This document shows positions 26,068-34,699 of a stretch of DNA of 64,000 bases, one piece after another. Under the pieces are notes generated by a model that was given only the letters and a program-made list of their open reading frames with translations, did not search any database and was not told the origin of the DNA. The translations under genes and the position numbers were made by a program. The stretch is from NCBI RefSeq assembly GCF_030407495.1, contig NZ_JASDDG010000006.1, positions 21,880 through 85,879 on the forward strand, in the 5' to 3' direction. This stretch comes from Arthrobacter sp. APC 3897 (lineage in GTDB: Bacteria > Actinomycetota > Actinomycetes > Actinomycetales > Micrococcaceae). Each line of letters begins with the position of its first letter. Position 1 is the stretch's first letter.

Positions 26068-27336
26068 TCAGGCCGGGGAATGCTCCCGTGCTGCCGGCAA
26101 CCGCACTTCCAGCACACCCCCCGAGCCGTTCACTGCCGGCAGGGCCTGGACGCTGCCCCCGTACCGTGCCGCAATTTCCGCCACGAGGGCCAGTCCCAAG
26201 CCGTAGTGCCGCGGCCCTGATGTTTCGTCTGTCCGGTCGCGGGCCGAGGCAAACCGTTCAAAGGCCTGCCTGCTGAAACCGGGAGGAAAACCCGGGCCGT
26301 CATCGGACACACGAATGACCGCTTCCCGGCCGCTTTTTCGAACCGAGAAGCGCACCCGTGAACGGGCATACTCCAGGGCGTTATCGCCAAGGGCCGTAAA
26401 TACCCGCTGCAGTGCGAACTGTCCGCCCCGCACCGGCACCTGCGGATCAGGGGCGTCCAGTTCCAGCACCAATCCCCGCCGATGAGCCGCCGGCTGCAGG
26501 GAGTTGACGGCGGAGCCGGCCAGTTCCACCAGGTTGATCTCCTCCAGGGGGCCCGTGTGCCGGGGATCGGCAGACATCAGCAAGTCTTCGAGGATCCCGT
26601 TGAGCACCTTGGTGTCCTCCACCACCTCGTCGGCAGCGTGAACCGCGGCGTCCCGGAACCGGGGTTCCACTGCCTCTGCGGACAGACGGCGGCGAAGCAT
26701 CTGGGCACGCATGCTCAGGAGCGTGAGCGGTGTCCTCAATTCATGGCTGGCATCAGCAACGAAACGCCGCTGCAGGGCCAGGGCTTCGGCCATCGGCCGC
26801 ATGGCAGCCCGCGCCGCCCAGGCCGACAGCGCGCCGGCGGCGATCCCTGCCGCCAGAACCGACACCACCAGTGCCAGGGCCAGACGGCGCAGCTGCTCAG
26901 CCGCGTCCCCCGTATCGACTGCCGCCTGCACCACATCACCTCCGCGGCGGACAGTGAGGACTTCATAGCTACGGTCCCCTGCAGTCACCAGGTCCCGCCG
27001 GGATTCTCCGCTTGCTGCAACGTCGGCCAGCGCCTCTTCGTCAGGCAAACCCGAAGGCATATTGCGGGACACAGCCAGCCGGCCGTCGTCGTACACGGCC
27101 AAAAACACATCCAGCGGAACGTCCCGCGGAGACTTGGAATCCACCGCTGAAAGCAGGGTCTGCTCAGCAGCGCTCCTGGTCTGGGTGGACACCAGTCCGT
27201 ACACGAGGACGGCAGCCAATCCCAGCAGGACCACCGTCAGTGCGGTGAACTGCACTGCCAGGCGCAGTGCGGCGCGGCGCAGTTCAGCCTCCTCCAGGCT
27301 GCGCGGTTTCCCGCTCAGCCGCCGCCGGATTCTCAT
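26068..27336 (-). CDS. Sensor histidine kinase, OmpR-partner type
   Basis: A 422-residue kinase. It has two membrane segments (about residues 32-52 and 150-172) bounding a periplasmic sensor loop. The HisKA box VADASHELRTPLTLLS carries His198. The HATPase domain has the N-box DNALEYARSR and the G-boxes DDGPGFP and GLGLALVAEIA. It overlaps the response regulator stop by 4 bases, so the pair is co-translated. The signal is unknown. Confidence 0.92.
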   Translation of the reverse strand: MRIRRRLSGKPRSLEEAELRRAALRLAVQFTALTVVLLGLAAVLVYGLVSTQTRSAAEQTLLSAVDSKSPRDVPLDVFLAVYDDGRLAVSRNMPSGLPDEEALADVAASGESRRDLVTAGDRSYEVLTVRRGGDVVQAAVDTGDAAEQLRRLALALVVSVLAAGIAAGALSAWAARAAMRPMAEALALQRRFVADASHELRTPLTLLSMRAQMLRRRLSAEAVEPRFRDAAVHAADEVVEDTKVLNGILEDLLMSADPRHTGPLEEINLVELAGSAVNSLQPAAHRRGLVLELDAPDPQVPVRGGQFALQRVFTALGDNALEYARSRVRFSVRKSGREAVIRVSDDGPGFPPGFSRQAFERFASARDRTDETSGPRHYGLGLALVAEIAARYGGSVQALPAVNGSGGVLEVRLPAAREHSPA

Positions 27337-28001
27337 GGCCCGGTACCGAGCCGATAACCGATCCCGCGCACCGTCAGGACTGTTTCCCTGCCGAGCTTGC
27401 GCCGGAGGTAATGCACATAGGTGTCCACCACGCCGTCGTCGTCGGCCTCAGGAAAGACCGCGTCCAACAGGTCAGCCCGCGGAAAAACCTGGCCGGGCCT
27501 GCGGGCAAGGTGTTCCAGCAGGGCACTCTCACGCTCCGAGAGCACCACCACGTTTCCGGCGTCTGTTGTTACCGTGCGGCCGGCGGTGTCGAGCACGCCG
27601 CCGGGCACGGGCAGAACAGGAACCCGGGTGATGTTCCGGCGCCGCAGTGCACGAAGCCGGGCCAGGAGTTCGTCAATGTCAAAAGGCTTGGCCAGGTAGT
27701 CTTCGGCTCCGCGGTCCAGTCCCTCGACGCGGTCCGCGGGGTTGCCCAGGGCGGACAGGATGAGGGCCGGTGTCAGCACCCCGCGGCTGCGGAGCCGGGT
27801 CAGCACATCCAGCCCCTCGATGGCGGGCAGTCCACGGTCCAGGAGCAGAACGTCGTAGGGGCGGGTGAGACCTTCGTGGAGTGCGCGCTGGCCGTCAAAA
27901 GCCAGGGTGACGGCATAGCCCTCCGATTCCAGGAGGTCCGCCAGCATCCGGGACAGCTGCCGGTCATCTTCCACGACGAGAATCCGGGGTCGGTCCGTCA
28001 T
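27333..28001 (-). CDS. OmpR/PhoB-family response regulator
   Basis: A 222-residue regulator. The receiver domain has EDD at 11-13 and phospho-acceptor Asp55 (VLLLDRGLP). The C-terminal winged helix (about residues 125-220) ends VDTYVHYLRRKLGRETVLTVRGIGYRLG. It is first in the operon with the kinase and, possibly, the acidic membrane protein at 25488. Confidence 0.94.
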   Translation of the reverse strand: MTDRPRILVVEDDRQLSRMLADLLESEGYAVTLAFDGQRALHEGLTRPYDVLLLDRGLPAIEGLDVLTRLRSRGVLTPALILSALGNPADRVEGLDRGAEDYLAKPFDIDELLARLRALRRRNITRVPVLPVPGGVLDTAGRTVTTDAGNVVVLSERESALLEHLARRPGQVFPRADLLDAVFPEADDDGVVDTYVHYLRRKLGRETVLTVRGIGYRLGTGP

Positions 28002-28040
28002 GCCGCGAGTCTATATGCCTGGCTTCCGGCGGACCCGGGG

Positions 28041-29102
28041 TCAGCTCCGGTTTGGCTGCCGGTACCCCTCAACTGGTGGTGCCGCGCTCTCTGTGGAGGG
28101 AGCCTGCGGTTCCCTGCGGCGGGTGGTGAGCAGGACGACGGCGACGGCAACTGCCGCCCCGATGGTGGTTTCCACGGCCCGGTCAATGGTCAGGTCCCGG
28201 ACCGGCTGGGTGGATACGAAGCCGGTCATCAGCAGGGCCACAGGGGTCAGGAACACCATGGCCAGCGCATAGTGCCGGATAACATACATCTCCCCGGCAA
28301 ACTGCAGCAGGGTCAACAGGACAGCCAGCTGCACCGGCGTCCAGTCCGGTTGGAGGAGCAGCGCGGAGAGCAGCACTCCGGCGTAGGTTCCCGCGATGAA
28401 ATGAGCGGCCCGCAGCGGTGCTCGGGCCGTACTTGCGGCAGCAATCGGAGCACAGGCAGCCAGCATCGCCCAGTAGCTGTGTCCGGGACCGGCGACGACG
28501 GCGAGTGAACCGGCCGCTGCCACGGCGGCGACGTATCTGCCCGAATGCTGCAGGATCGCCCGCCAGTTCGGCGGCGGCACGGCAGGCCGGTGCAGGTGCG
28601 GGCTGTGGCGGCGGGCATGGGCGCGCCCGGCAATACCCAGGACGACCGCCGTTACCGCGCCGCCTCCTGCCGCCAGGGCAGCTTCCCCCACGGTTCCCGT
28701 GAAGGGCGCAGCGGCCGTTGCGGTGAAAGCGAAGATGTAGGTGAACGGTCCGGCGGGCCGGACCCGCAGATAATCGGCGGCAACGGAAATGATGCCGGCA
28801 ATGACTGTGGCGGCGGCAACAACTTCCCAGTCGCTTCGACCGGCCAGGGACATGGAGACACCGGCAGTCACGGTCAGGATCATGAGTACACCGGACTGTG
28901 CCTGATGCCGGAGCCGGCGCCAGTGGGGTTCGCTGCGGCCAAAGACTCCTGTCAGCGAACCGAAAATGGCGCACATGGTCAGGTCCGTACGGCCGAGGAG
29001 AATCAGCACCAGTAACGGGATCAGGAGGCCGGCGGCAACCCTCACCGCCGGGAATCTGTGGCCGCGGCCTGCCGGGACCGCCAGGAAGTCTCGAATTGCC
29101 AC
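28041..29102 (-). CDS. FUSC-family/aromatic acid exporter-like membrane protein
   Basis: A 353-residue integral membrane protein with about ten hydrophobic segments in two five-helix blocks (residues 20-150 and 190-330), separated by a basic His/Pro linker (AHARRHSPHLHRPAVPPP). The arrangement is that of FUSC_2/fusaric-acid-resistance-like proteins. The family exports aromatic or other organic acids, but no substrate is inferable. It is monocistronic. Confidence 0.8.
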   Translation of the reverse strand: MAIRDFLAVPAGRGHRFPAVRVAAGLLIPLLVLILLGRTDLTMCAIFGSLTGVFGRSEPHWRRLRHQAQSGVLMILTVTAGVSMSLAGRSDWEVVAAATVIAGIISVAADYLRVRPAGPFTYIFAFTATAAAPFTGTVGEAALAAGGGAVTAVVLGIAGRAHARRHSPHLHRPAVPPPNWRAILQHSGRYVAAVAAAGSLAVVAGPGHSYWAMLAACAPIAAASTARAPLRAAHFIAGTYAGVLLSALLLQPDWTPVQLAVLLTLLQFAGEMYVIRHYALAMVFLTPVALLMTGFVSTQPVRDLTIDRAVETTIGAAVAVAVVLLTTRRREPQAPSTESAAPPVEGYRQPNRS

Positions 29103-29165
29103 CCCATAAGCCTATGAGCAGACCGCGCTGCAGCCGCGGAGCCACCCACGTGATGCCGGTCGCAG

Positions 29166-31871
29166 CTACATCCTCGCCTTGGTTTTTGCCGTGGCCTTCG
29201 CTGACCAGGGATCCTCGGGCCAGGGATGCTTGGGATACCGGCCGCGCATTTGCGCCCGGACCTGCTGATACGGCCCGGCCCAGAATGAAGCCAGGTCATC
29301 CGTGACGGCGAGGGGCTGGCGTGCCGGTGAGAGCAGGTGGAAGAGCACCGGCACCCTGCCCTGAACCACCCGCGGGGTTTCCGCCCAGCCGAAGCACTCC
29401 TGCAGCTTGACGGCCACAACCGGCCTGCCATCCTCGTCGTCGGGGTCCGGATAACCAATCCGTACCTGGGATCCGCTGGGAACGGCCAGCCGTTCCGGCG
29501 CCAGCTCTGCCAGCCGGGATGCCTCGGGCCAGGGCAGCAGCCGGCGCAGCGGCTCGGTGAGATCGATGCCGTTTACGGAGGCACCTGCGGCGAGCGCGTT
29601 GAGTTCCGGTGCCAGCCAATCGTCCAACCTTGCCAGCAGCGCCGATTCCGAGACATCCGGCCACGGATCCCCCAGCTCCCGGTGGATCAGGGCCAGGCGG
29701 CGGCGGAGGGAATCCGCGGCGGGAGAGAACCCGATGACGCCGAGGCCCTCCGTCGCCACAGCACGTGCCACGGCCGGTTTCCCCTCCTCAGCAGACGGAC
29801 GGACAGGCGTTGAGGACAACACGATCGCGCCCAGCCGGCGTTCCCGCCGGGCCGTGACCCGGCCGGAGACGAATCGTGCCTCCATTGTGTCCGTGAGCAG
29901 GTGCCGTGCCGCGGCAGCAGCAGCTTCCTCACTCAACGGTGCCGCGGCACGGATGACGGCACCCGTTCCCGCTGCGTCCCTTCCCTGGGCGCGGGTCACT
30001 TCGGCAACTGCCAACCATTCATGGCCTGTCAGCGGACTGCCCGCCGGCAAGCCTGCGCGTGTCCCTGAGGAGAGCAGATAGCGCTCAGGTCCTTCGCCGG
30101 GCACCCGCCGGGCTATGCGGTCCGGAAACGCGAGCCCGATCACGAAGCCCACGGCGTCGGCGGCTGCCACATCAACAGGTTTCTCCCGGGCCGGTTTCTC
30201 TCTGCGGGCTGTTCCGTTGCGCGGAGCTGCTTCGCCACGCCGGGCAATGGACTGCATGCGCCGTACGTCCTCCGACCAGCGCCGCTCTCCGGCATCCCGT
30301 CCCGAGCGCAGCGCGGTGAGAAGGCGCGTGAGGTCGGCACCCGGCGCGCGGTGGTCTCCGGCAACCAGGGCCACGGTCTCGGCCGCCGGACGAGCGCCAA
30401 CCACACCGGACCCGTCCAGCAGTGCCCGCGCCAATCTGGGGTCGGCAGGGATTCCTGCCAGCGTTTTACCGAGCGGTGTGGCGGCGCCGGAGGCTTCCAC
30501 CGCACCAAGGTCCCGCAGCACGCTTTGGGCGTCTGCCATGGCGGTGCGCGGCGGTGTATCCGGCAAAGCCAGTCCTTCACCGCCCGGTGCACCCCAGCAG
30601 GCCAGCACCAGGGTTGCAGCCGTCAGGTCCGCGACGGAGATCTCCGGTGTTTGATGCGCGGGTGCGGCTCCGAAGGTTCGTTCGTCGTAGCACCGGATGA
30701 CTCGCCCCGGCCCCTGGCGGGCAGCGCGTCCGGCGCGTTGTTCCGCGGAAGCCCGGGAACAGGATACGGTCATCAGGCCCGACATGCCGCGCACTGCATC
30801 CCGGCGCGGTTCCCGGGCCAGGCCGGAATCGATGACCAGACGCACACCCGGAACCGTCAGGGAGGATTCAGCCAGACTGGTGGAGACGATAATGCGCGGC
30901 TTGTCACCGGCTGACCTCCCGGAGACAGCTCTGTCCTGTTCCCTCGGATCGATTTGTCCATGCAGCTCCAGCACCTCGGTTCCGGTGCCTGCCCGGCTGC
31001 GGATGCGTGCGGCCACTGCGGAAACTTCCCAGGCGCCCGGCACGAAGACAAGGGCGTCGGCCTCCGGGTTTTCGGCCAGCAGCTCGTTGTGTGTTTCGGC
31101 AGCTGTATCAGCCACGTGCTGCAGGAAACTGCGGGTCACTCCGTGCTCGTCCAACCGCAGGGACGGCGCCGGAACCCACCGGACGTCCAGCGGATACAGT
31201 GCCGAGGAGCAGCCGACGACGGGAACCGGGCCGTCCCCGAATCCCCCGCTGCCGTTTGCGCCGCCAATCAGCGCAGCAAAGCGGGGTGCATCCAGGGTGG
31301 CCGACATGGCCACAAGGGTGAGGTCGTCGCGCAGCTGCCGGACTTCAGTGAGCATGCCCAGCAACAGATCCGTTTCCAACCCGCGCTCGTGGACCTCGTC
31401 CAGGACCACAGCAGCGGTGCCGTCCAATCCCGGATCGGCCAGCAAACGGCGCAGCAGGATCCCCGGGGTGACGAATTCGATGACCGTTTCCGGCCCGGTG
31501 TGGCTTTCACCGCGGACGGTGTAGCCGACCCTGCCGCCCAACCGGCTCCCGTCCAGCACTGCGAGCCGGCGCGCTGCCGACCTCGCGGCCACCCGGCGCG
31601 GCTGGGTCACGATAATCCGCGACTGCGGCTCAGCGGGAGCTTTGTTGATGAGCAGATTGGCCAGCAGCGGCGGAACCAAGGTTGTTTTACCGGTCCCCGG
31701 CGGCGCCTGGACCACGGCCGCGTTCCTTCCGTTCAGCGGGTCCAGAACGGCCTCCAGATCCGGCAGCGCCTCGGCGAAGACCAGTCCCGAGCCGATGTGC
31801 TGCAGGTTGAACGGAGGCCGGGCCGGGGCGTTTGGCCGGTCCGGATTGCCGGTTGAATGCTGTGTGCTCAC
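29166..31871 (-). CDS. hrpB: ATP-dependent RNA helicase HrpB
   Basis: A 901-residue DEAH-box helicase. It has motif [15 protein letters not shown] (near residue 53), Ia [16 protein letters not shown], motif [17 protein letters not shown], motif [15 protein letters not shown] and motif [13 protein letters not shown]. The long C-terminal HrpB-specific region ends near [27 protein letters not shown]. Bacterial HrpB is a non-essential helicase of uncertain RNA substrate. The GTG at 31871 is preceded by GGGAG, and homology starts there; the upstream extension looks non-coding. Confidence 0.92.
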   Translation of the reverse strand: MSTQHSTGNPDRPNAPARPPFNLQHIGSGLVFAEALPDLEAVLDPLNGRNAAVVQAPPGTGKTTLVPPLLANLLINKAPAEPQSRIIVTQPRRVAARSAARRLAVLDGSRLGGRVGYTVRGESHTGPETVIEFVTPGILLRRLLADPGLDGTAAVVLDEVHERGLETDLLLGMLTEVRQLRDDLTLVAMSATLDAPRFAALIGGANGSGGFGDGPVPVVGCSSALYPLDVRWVPAPSLRLDEHGVTRSFLQHVADTAAETHNELLAENPEADALVFVPGAWEVSAVAARIRSRAGTGTEVLELHGQIDPREQDRAVSGRSAGDKPRIIVSTSLAESSLTVPGVRLVIDSGLAREPRRDAVRGMSGLMTVSCSRASAEQRAGRAARQGPGRVIRCYDERTFGAAPAHQTPEISVADLTAATLVLACWGAPGGEGLALPDTPPRTAMADAQSVLRDLGAVEASGAATPLGKTLAGIPADPRLARALLDGSGVVGARPAAETVALVAGDHRAPGADLTRLLTALRSGRDAGERRWSEDVRRMQSIARRGEAAPRNGTARREKPAREKPVDVAAADAVGFVIGLAFPDRIARRVPGEGPERYLLSSGTRAGLPAGSPLTGHEWLAVAEVTRAQGRDAAGTGAVIRAAAPLSEEAAAAAARHLLTDTMEARFVSGRVTARRERRLGAIVLSSTPVRPSAEEGKPAVARAVATEGLGVIGFSPAADSLRRRLALIHRELGDPWPDVSESALLARLDDWLAPELNALAAGASVNGIDLTEPLRRLLPWPEASRLAELAPERLAVPSGSQVRIGYPDPDDEDGRPVVAVKLQECFGWAETPRVVQGRVPVLFHLLSPARQPLAVTDDLASFWAGPYQQVRAQMRGRYPKHPWPEDPWSAKATAKTKARM

Positions 31872-32446
31872 CGGTCCATTCTCCCGTGTCCGGCAGGAGT
31901 GGTGGTGACCACCGTGTGCCTGCTGTCCGGGCATGGCGGCCGGTGTGTTCTCCGGTGTGTCCCGTTGGTCCGTGTCCCGTGTACCGCGCGGGCGGTGTCC
32001 CGCGCAGCCCGGGCAGTGCTCATCGTTACTGCAATTCCAGCAGTTTGGTCCCGCACTGCTATGAACCGTGCCAAGCCCTTCGGCACCAATCGTGCCTTCG
32101 CATCCATGGCTGTTAGCCGCCCTGCCCCGGCAACCGCATACAACCGCCGCAGCCTTCCACGCCAACCCTGCGCGGGCCTGCGCCGCAGCCGCCGCTGACT
32201 TTAATTCCTCCAGCAACCGAATCTCGTTGCATCCGCTCACCACCCGCTCACCAGCCTCCAGCGATATCCGGTCGACAGCCGGGCTTTCTCCGGGGCGGCC
32301 GAGATGAGCGCTGCGAACCGGGAAACCCGCTTCGAGGAGATGCTGACCGGGACGGCACCTTTGTCATACATTCGCCTCAACGTTAAAACCACCCTCAACG
32401 CTAGAACCACCCTCAACGCTAGAACCACCGAAGAGAAGAAGGCCCC
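31872..32446. other. Intergenic region between divergent hrpB and the DUF4334 gene
   Basis: No gene is supported. The right end holds three tandem 18-base repeats (described separately) in the leader of the DUF4334 gene. The rest is GC-rich sequence with several GTGTCCCG-type near-repeats but no clear hairpin or promoter. Confidence 0.5.
32375..32428 (+). repeat. Three tandem 18-base repeats in a gene leader
   Basis: The unit is CCTCAACGCTAGAACCAC. Copies 2 (32393-32410) and 3 (32411-32428) are identical, and copy 1 (32375-32392) differs at two positions. The array ends 18 bases before the GTG start of the downstream gene. Confidence 0.9.
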
Positions 32447-33496
32447 GTGGACTCCCCTCACGTTCCCATCCCCGTTCGACTGTTCCCCGGATGGGCTGAA
32501 TCTCCGGTCTGGCTTTCTGACGGCCCCGTCAGTTTCGGGGACTCGCACCTCAGCGAACAGCTCAAAACGGACCTGGCCGGCTGGGAAAACCGCTACTACG
32601 CCTCAATCACCGGCGCGGCTCCCGGCAGCAGGCGCACAAGGCTAAAGCCTACGAACCGGGCTCACGGAGAGCAGGGAAGAACGCTGGCCGCTCACCTTGC
32701 AGCAGAGCTGGGAAATGACTTTGTTGTGGAGTTCGAGAACAGCAGTGGAAAGCACCGCAGCATCCGAAGCAGTTCGCCGGCAACAAATCCTGCGGCCGCG
32801 GGAGCCTTCACCGCCAGATATAGGGACGCACAGTCCGAAGCCGAAACGCTCGAGCGTGCCGGTGGACCTTTGAACGCCCATGCACCGCTGTCCGGTGCCC
32901 AACTCGGCAGTTCCTCTGGCACCAGCCCCAACGCAGCGAGCCCCACCGGCGGCCTCACCCCGGCATTGGCCGGACTGAACTGCCTCAGCACCGGAACCAG
33001 CTCCGCTGAGGCCCTGGCGTTTTTTGACTCCCTTCCTCCGGTTGGCATCGATGAGCTCAGCGGTTCATGGCAGGGGGCAGAAGTGCCAACCGGCCATCCC
33101 CTCGACGGTGTACTGGGCAGCTTAGGCTGGCAGGGGAAGAAATTCGAGGGCGCCGAGGCCGCACACCCACTGGTCTTCAGCGGCAGGGACGGCAGCCTCT
33201 TCGAGGTGAATCCGCGGTTTGTTCCGCTTCGGACAGCCCTAAGGCTCGGCCCCGTCCTGCGCCGTCCGGCCGTTGGCCGCGTCATCAGCCCGCTGCTGCG
33301 GCTGCTCCGAACAACCCGACCAAGGGCACGGGTCCGCCTGATGGAATACCGCGGCACAGTGTCGGCCACCATGATCTACGACGCCCTGCCCATCAACGAT
33401 GCCTTCCGCAGAGTGGACGCGGACAACCTGCTGGGAGCGATGGACATGCCCGGACCCCATCCTCCCTTCATGTTTACGCTGGCGAGGATCAGCTAG
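32447..33496 (+). CDS. GXWXG/DUF4334 protein with N-terminal extension
   Basis: A 349-residue soluble protein. The C-terminal half is a GXWXG domain (ELSGSWQGAEVPTGHPLDGVLGSLGWQGKKFEGAEAAHPLVF, about residues 204-245) followed by a DUF4334 domain (MEYRGTVSATMIYDALPINDAFRRVDADNLLGAMDM, about 300-335). Functions of these domains are unknown. The first roughly 100 residues (VRLFPGWAESPVWLSDGP...LAAELGNDFVVEFEN) look like a separate small module, joined by a Ser/Ala-rich linker. The start is GTG 32447 with AGAAGG upstream. Confidence 0.72.
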   Translation: MDSPHVPIPVRLFPGWAESPVWLSDGPVSFGDSHLSEQLKTDLAGWENRYYASITGAAPGSRRTRLKPTNRAHGEQGRTLAAHLAAELGNDFVVEFENSSGKHRSIRSSSPATNPAAAGAFTARYRDAQSEAETLERAGGPLNAHAPLSGAQLGSSSGTSPNAASPTGGLTPALAGLNCLSTGTSSAEALAFFDSLPPVGIDELSGSWQGAEVPTGHPLDGVLGSLGWQGKKFEGAEAAHPLVFSGRDGSLFEVNPRFVPLRTALRLGPVLRRPAVGRVISPLLRLLRTTRPRARVRLMEYRGTVSATMIYDALPINDAFRRVDADNLLGAMDMPGPHPPFMFTLARIS

Positions 33497-33556
33497 CGGG
33501 CAGCACGCCCGGCCCGGTCTCTTGCCCCGCGCCGCCGCAGCTGTGACAGTATCCCT

Positions 33557-34387
33557 GTGCACCGGAACATTCCTGAAGAACGGCTCGCAGCACGGCTCCG
33601 GGCGGCCGGGTGTGTCTTCGCCGAGGAAGAAGCCCGTCTCCTGCTTGCTGAAGCCGTCAAGCGCAGCGCTGAGTCAGCTGGTTTAAAGAACCTCGAACGG
33701 ATGGTGCAGCAACGATGCGCCGGGCTGCCGCTGGAACAGGTCCTCGGTTGGGCCGCATTCTGCGGGCTCCGGGTACAGGTCTTTCCCGGCGTCTTCATTC
33801 CCCGGCGGCGGACGGAATTCCTGGCCGCCCACGCCATCTCGCTGATCAGCGCCCTGGCCAAGCCGGTGCTCATTGAGCTTTGCTGCGGCTCCGGAGCCGT
33901 CAGCCTGGCGATCGCCTCCCGTACCAGCCATTCGCTGGAGGCCTACGCCGTGGACCTCCACCCCGCAGCCGTTGCGTGTGCCCGCATCAACCTGGCGGGC
34001 CGGGCAACCGTTCTGGCCGGCGATCTTTTCAGTGCGCTGCCGCCATCCCTGCCCGGCCGGGCGGACGTCGTCGTCGCGAATGCACCCTACGTCCCCACCG
34101 CACAACTGGACACCCTGCCTCTTGAAGCGCGCGATCATGAACCGGTTGTCACGCGCGACGGCGGCGCTGACGGCCTCACCCTCATTCGGCGCATCATCGG
34201 GTCGGCGTCTGACTGGCTGGCACCCGGAGGTTCGGTACTGGTGGAGTGCAGCGCAGGGCAGGCGCCCGTTGTGGCACAGCTCCTGGCGGCACAGGGGCTG
34301 CGTCCCGAAATCATCACCGGCGGGGACGCCGAGGCAACAATCGCCGTCGGCCGGCGGGCACCCGGTACGGCGGCTGTCCGGAAATAG
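33557..34387 (+). CDS. Putative protein/rRNA N5-glutamine-type methyltransferase (PrmC/HemK-related)
   Basis: A 276-residue SAM-dependent methyltransferase. It has a PrmC-like N-terminal helical domain and the PRRRTE motif (VFIPRRRTEFLAA near residue 76), motif I ELCCGSGAVSLAIA near 112, and motif IV at residues 175-178. Motif IV reads NAPY rather than the canonical NPPY. This places it with the actinobacterial PrmC-related branch of unknown substrate rather than true PrmC. The start is GTG 33557. Confidence 0.83.
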   Translation: MHRNIPEERLAARLRAAGCVFAEEEARLLLAEAVKRSAESAGLKNLERMVQQRCAGLPLEQVLGWAAFCGLRVQVFPGVFIPRRRTEFLAAHAISLISALAKPVLIELCCGSGAVSLAIASRTSHSLEAYAVDLHPAAVACARINLAGRATVLAGDLFSALPPSLPGRADVVVANAPYVPTAQLDTLPLEARDHEPVVTRDGGADGLTLIRRIIGSASDWLAPGGSVLVECSAGQAPVVAQLLAAQGLRPEIITGGDAEATIAVGRRAPGTAAVRK

Positions 34388-34426
34388 GGAAGACTGGAAG
34401 CTCACCATCTTCTAAGGCGGAACCCC

Positions 34427-34693
34427 TTGATTACTCTTCAGCAGGACAATGACGGCTTCATCCGCATGGACCGGCACTACCCCAAGTCCGCCCCGGTCAG
34501 CATCGTTTTCACGGACGGCACCACCGAAGTCCTGACGGGCGCCCGGATCAACAAGGCGTACGACGACGCCCTGGCAGTTTTCCGCGCGAAGAACCGTTTG
34601 GACGCCAAAGGTTTCAACCGCCTCGCGAACAAGCAGGCCCCGGACAACAACAAGATCAATTTCGTTCCGGTTTCCCCCGGGATGGGCGGCTAG
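34427..34693 (+). CDS. Conserved-looking small protein, function unknown
   Basis: An 88-residue soluble protein beginning with a TTG start (MITLQQDNDG...) preceded by AAGGCGG. It contains PVSIVFTDGTTEVLTGARINKAYDDALAVF and no recognised domain, signal or membrane segment. It lies 39 bases after the methyltransferase and is probably co-transcribed. A shorter version from ATG at 34466 is possible. Confidence 0.55.
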   Translation: MITLQQDNDGFIRMDRHYPKSAPVSIVFTDGTTEVLTGARINKAYDDALAVFRAKNRLDAKGFNRLANKQAPDNNKINFVPVSPGMGG

Positions 34694-34699
34694 GACAAC

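Noticed and set aside
32375-32428. Possible iteron or CRISPR-like array
   Set aside because: Contiguous 18-base units with no spacers, only three copies, and no replication genes nearby.
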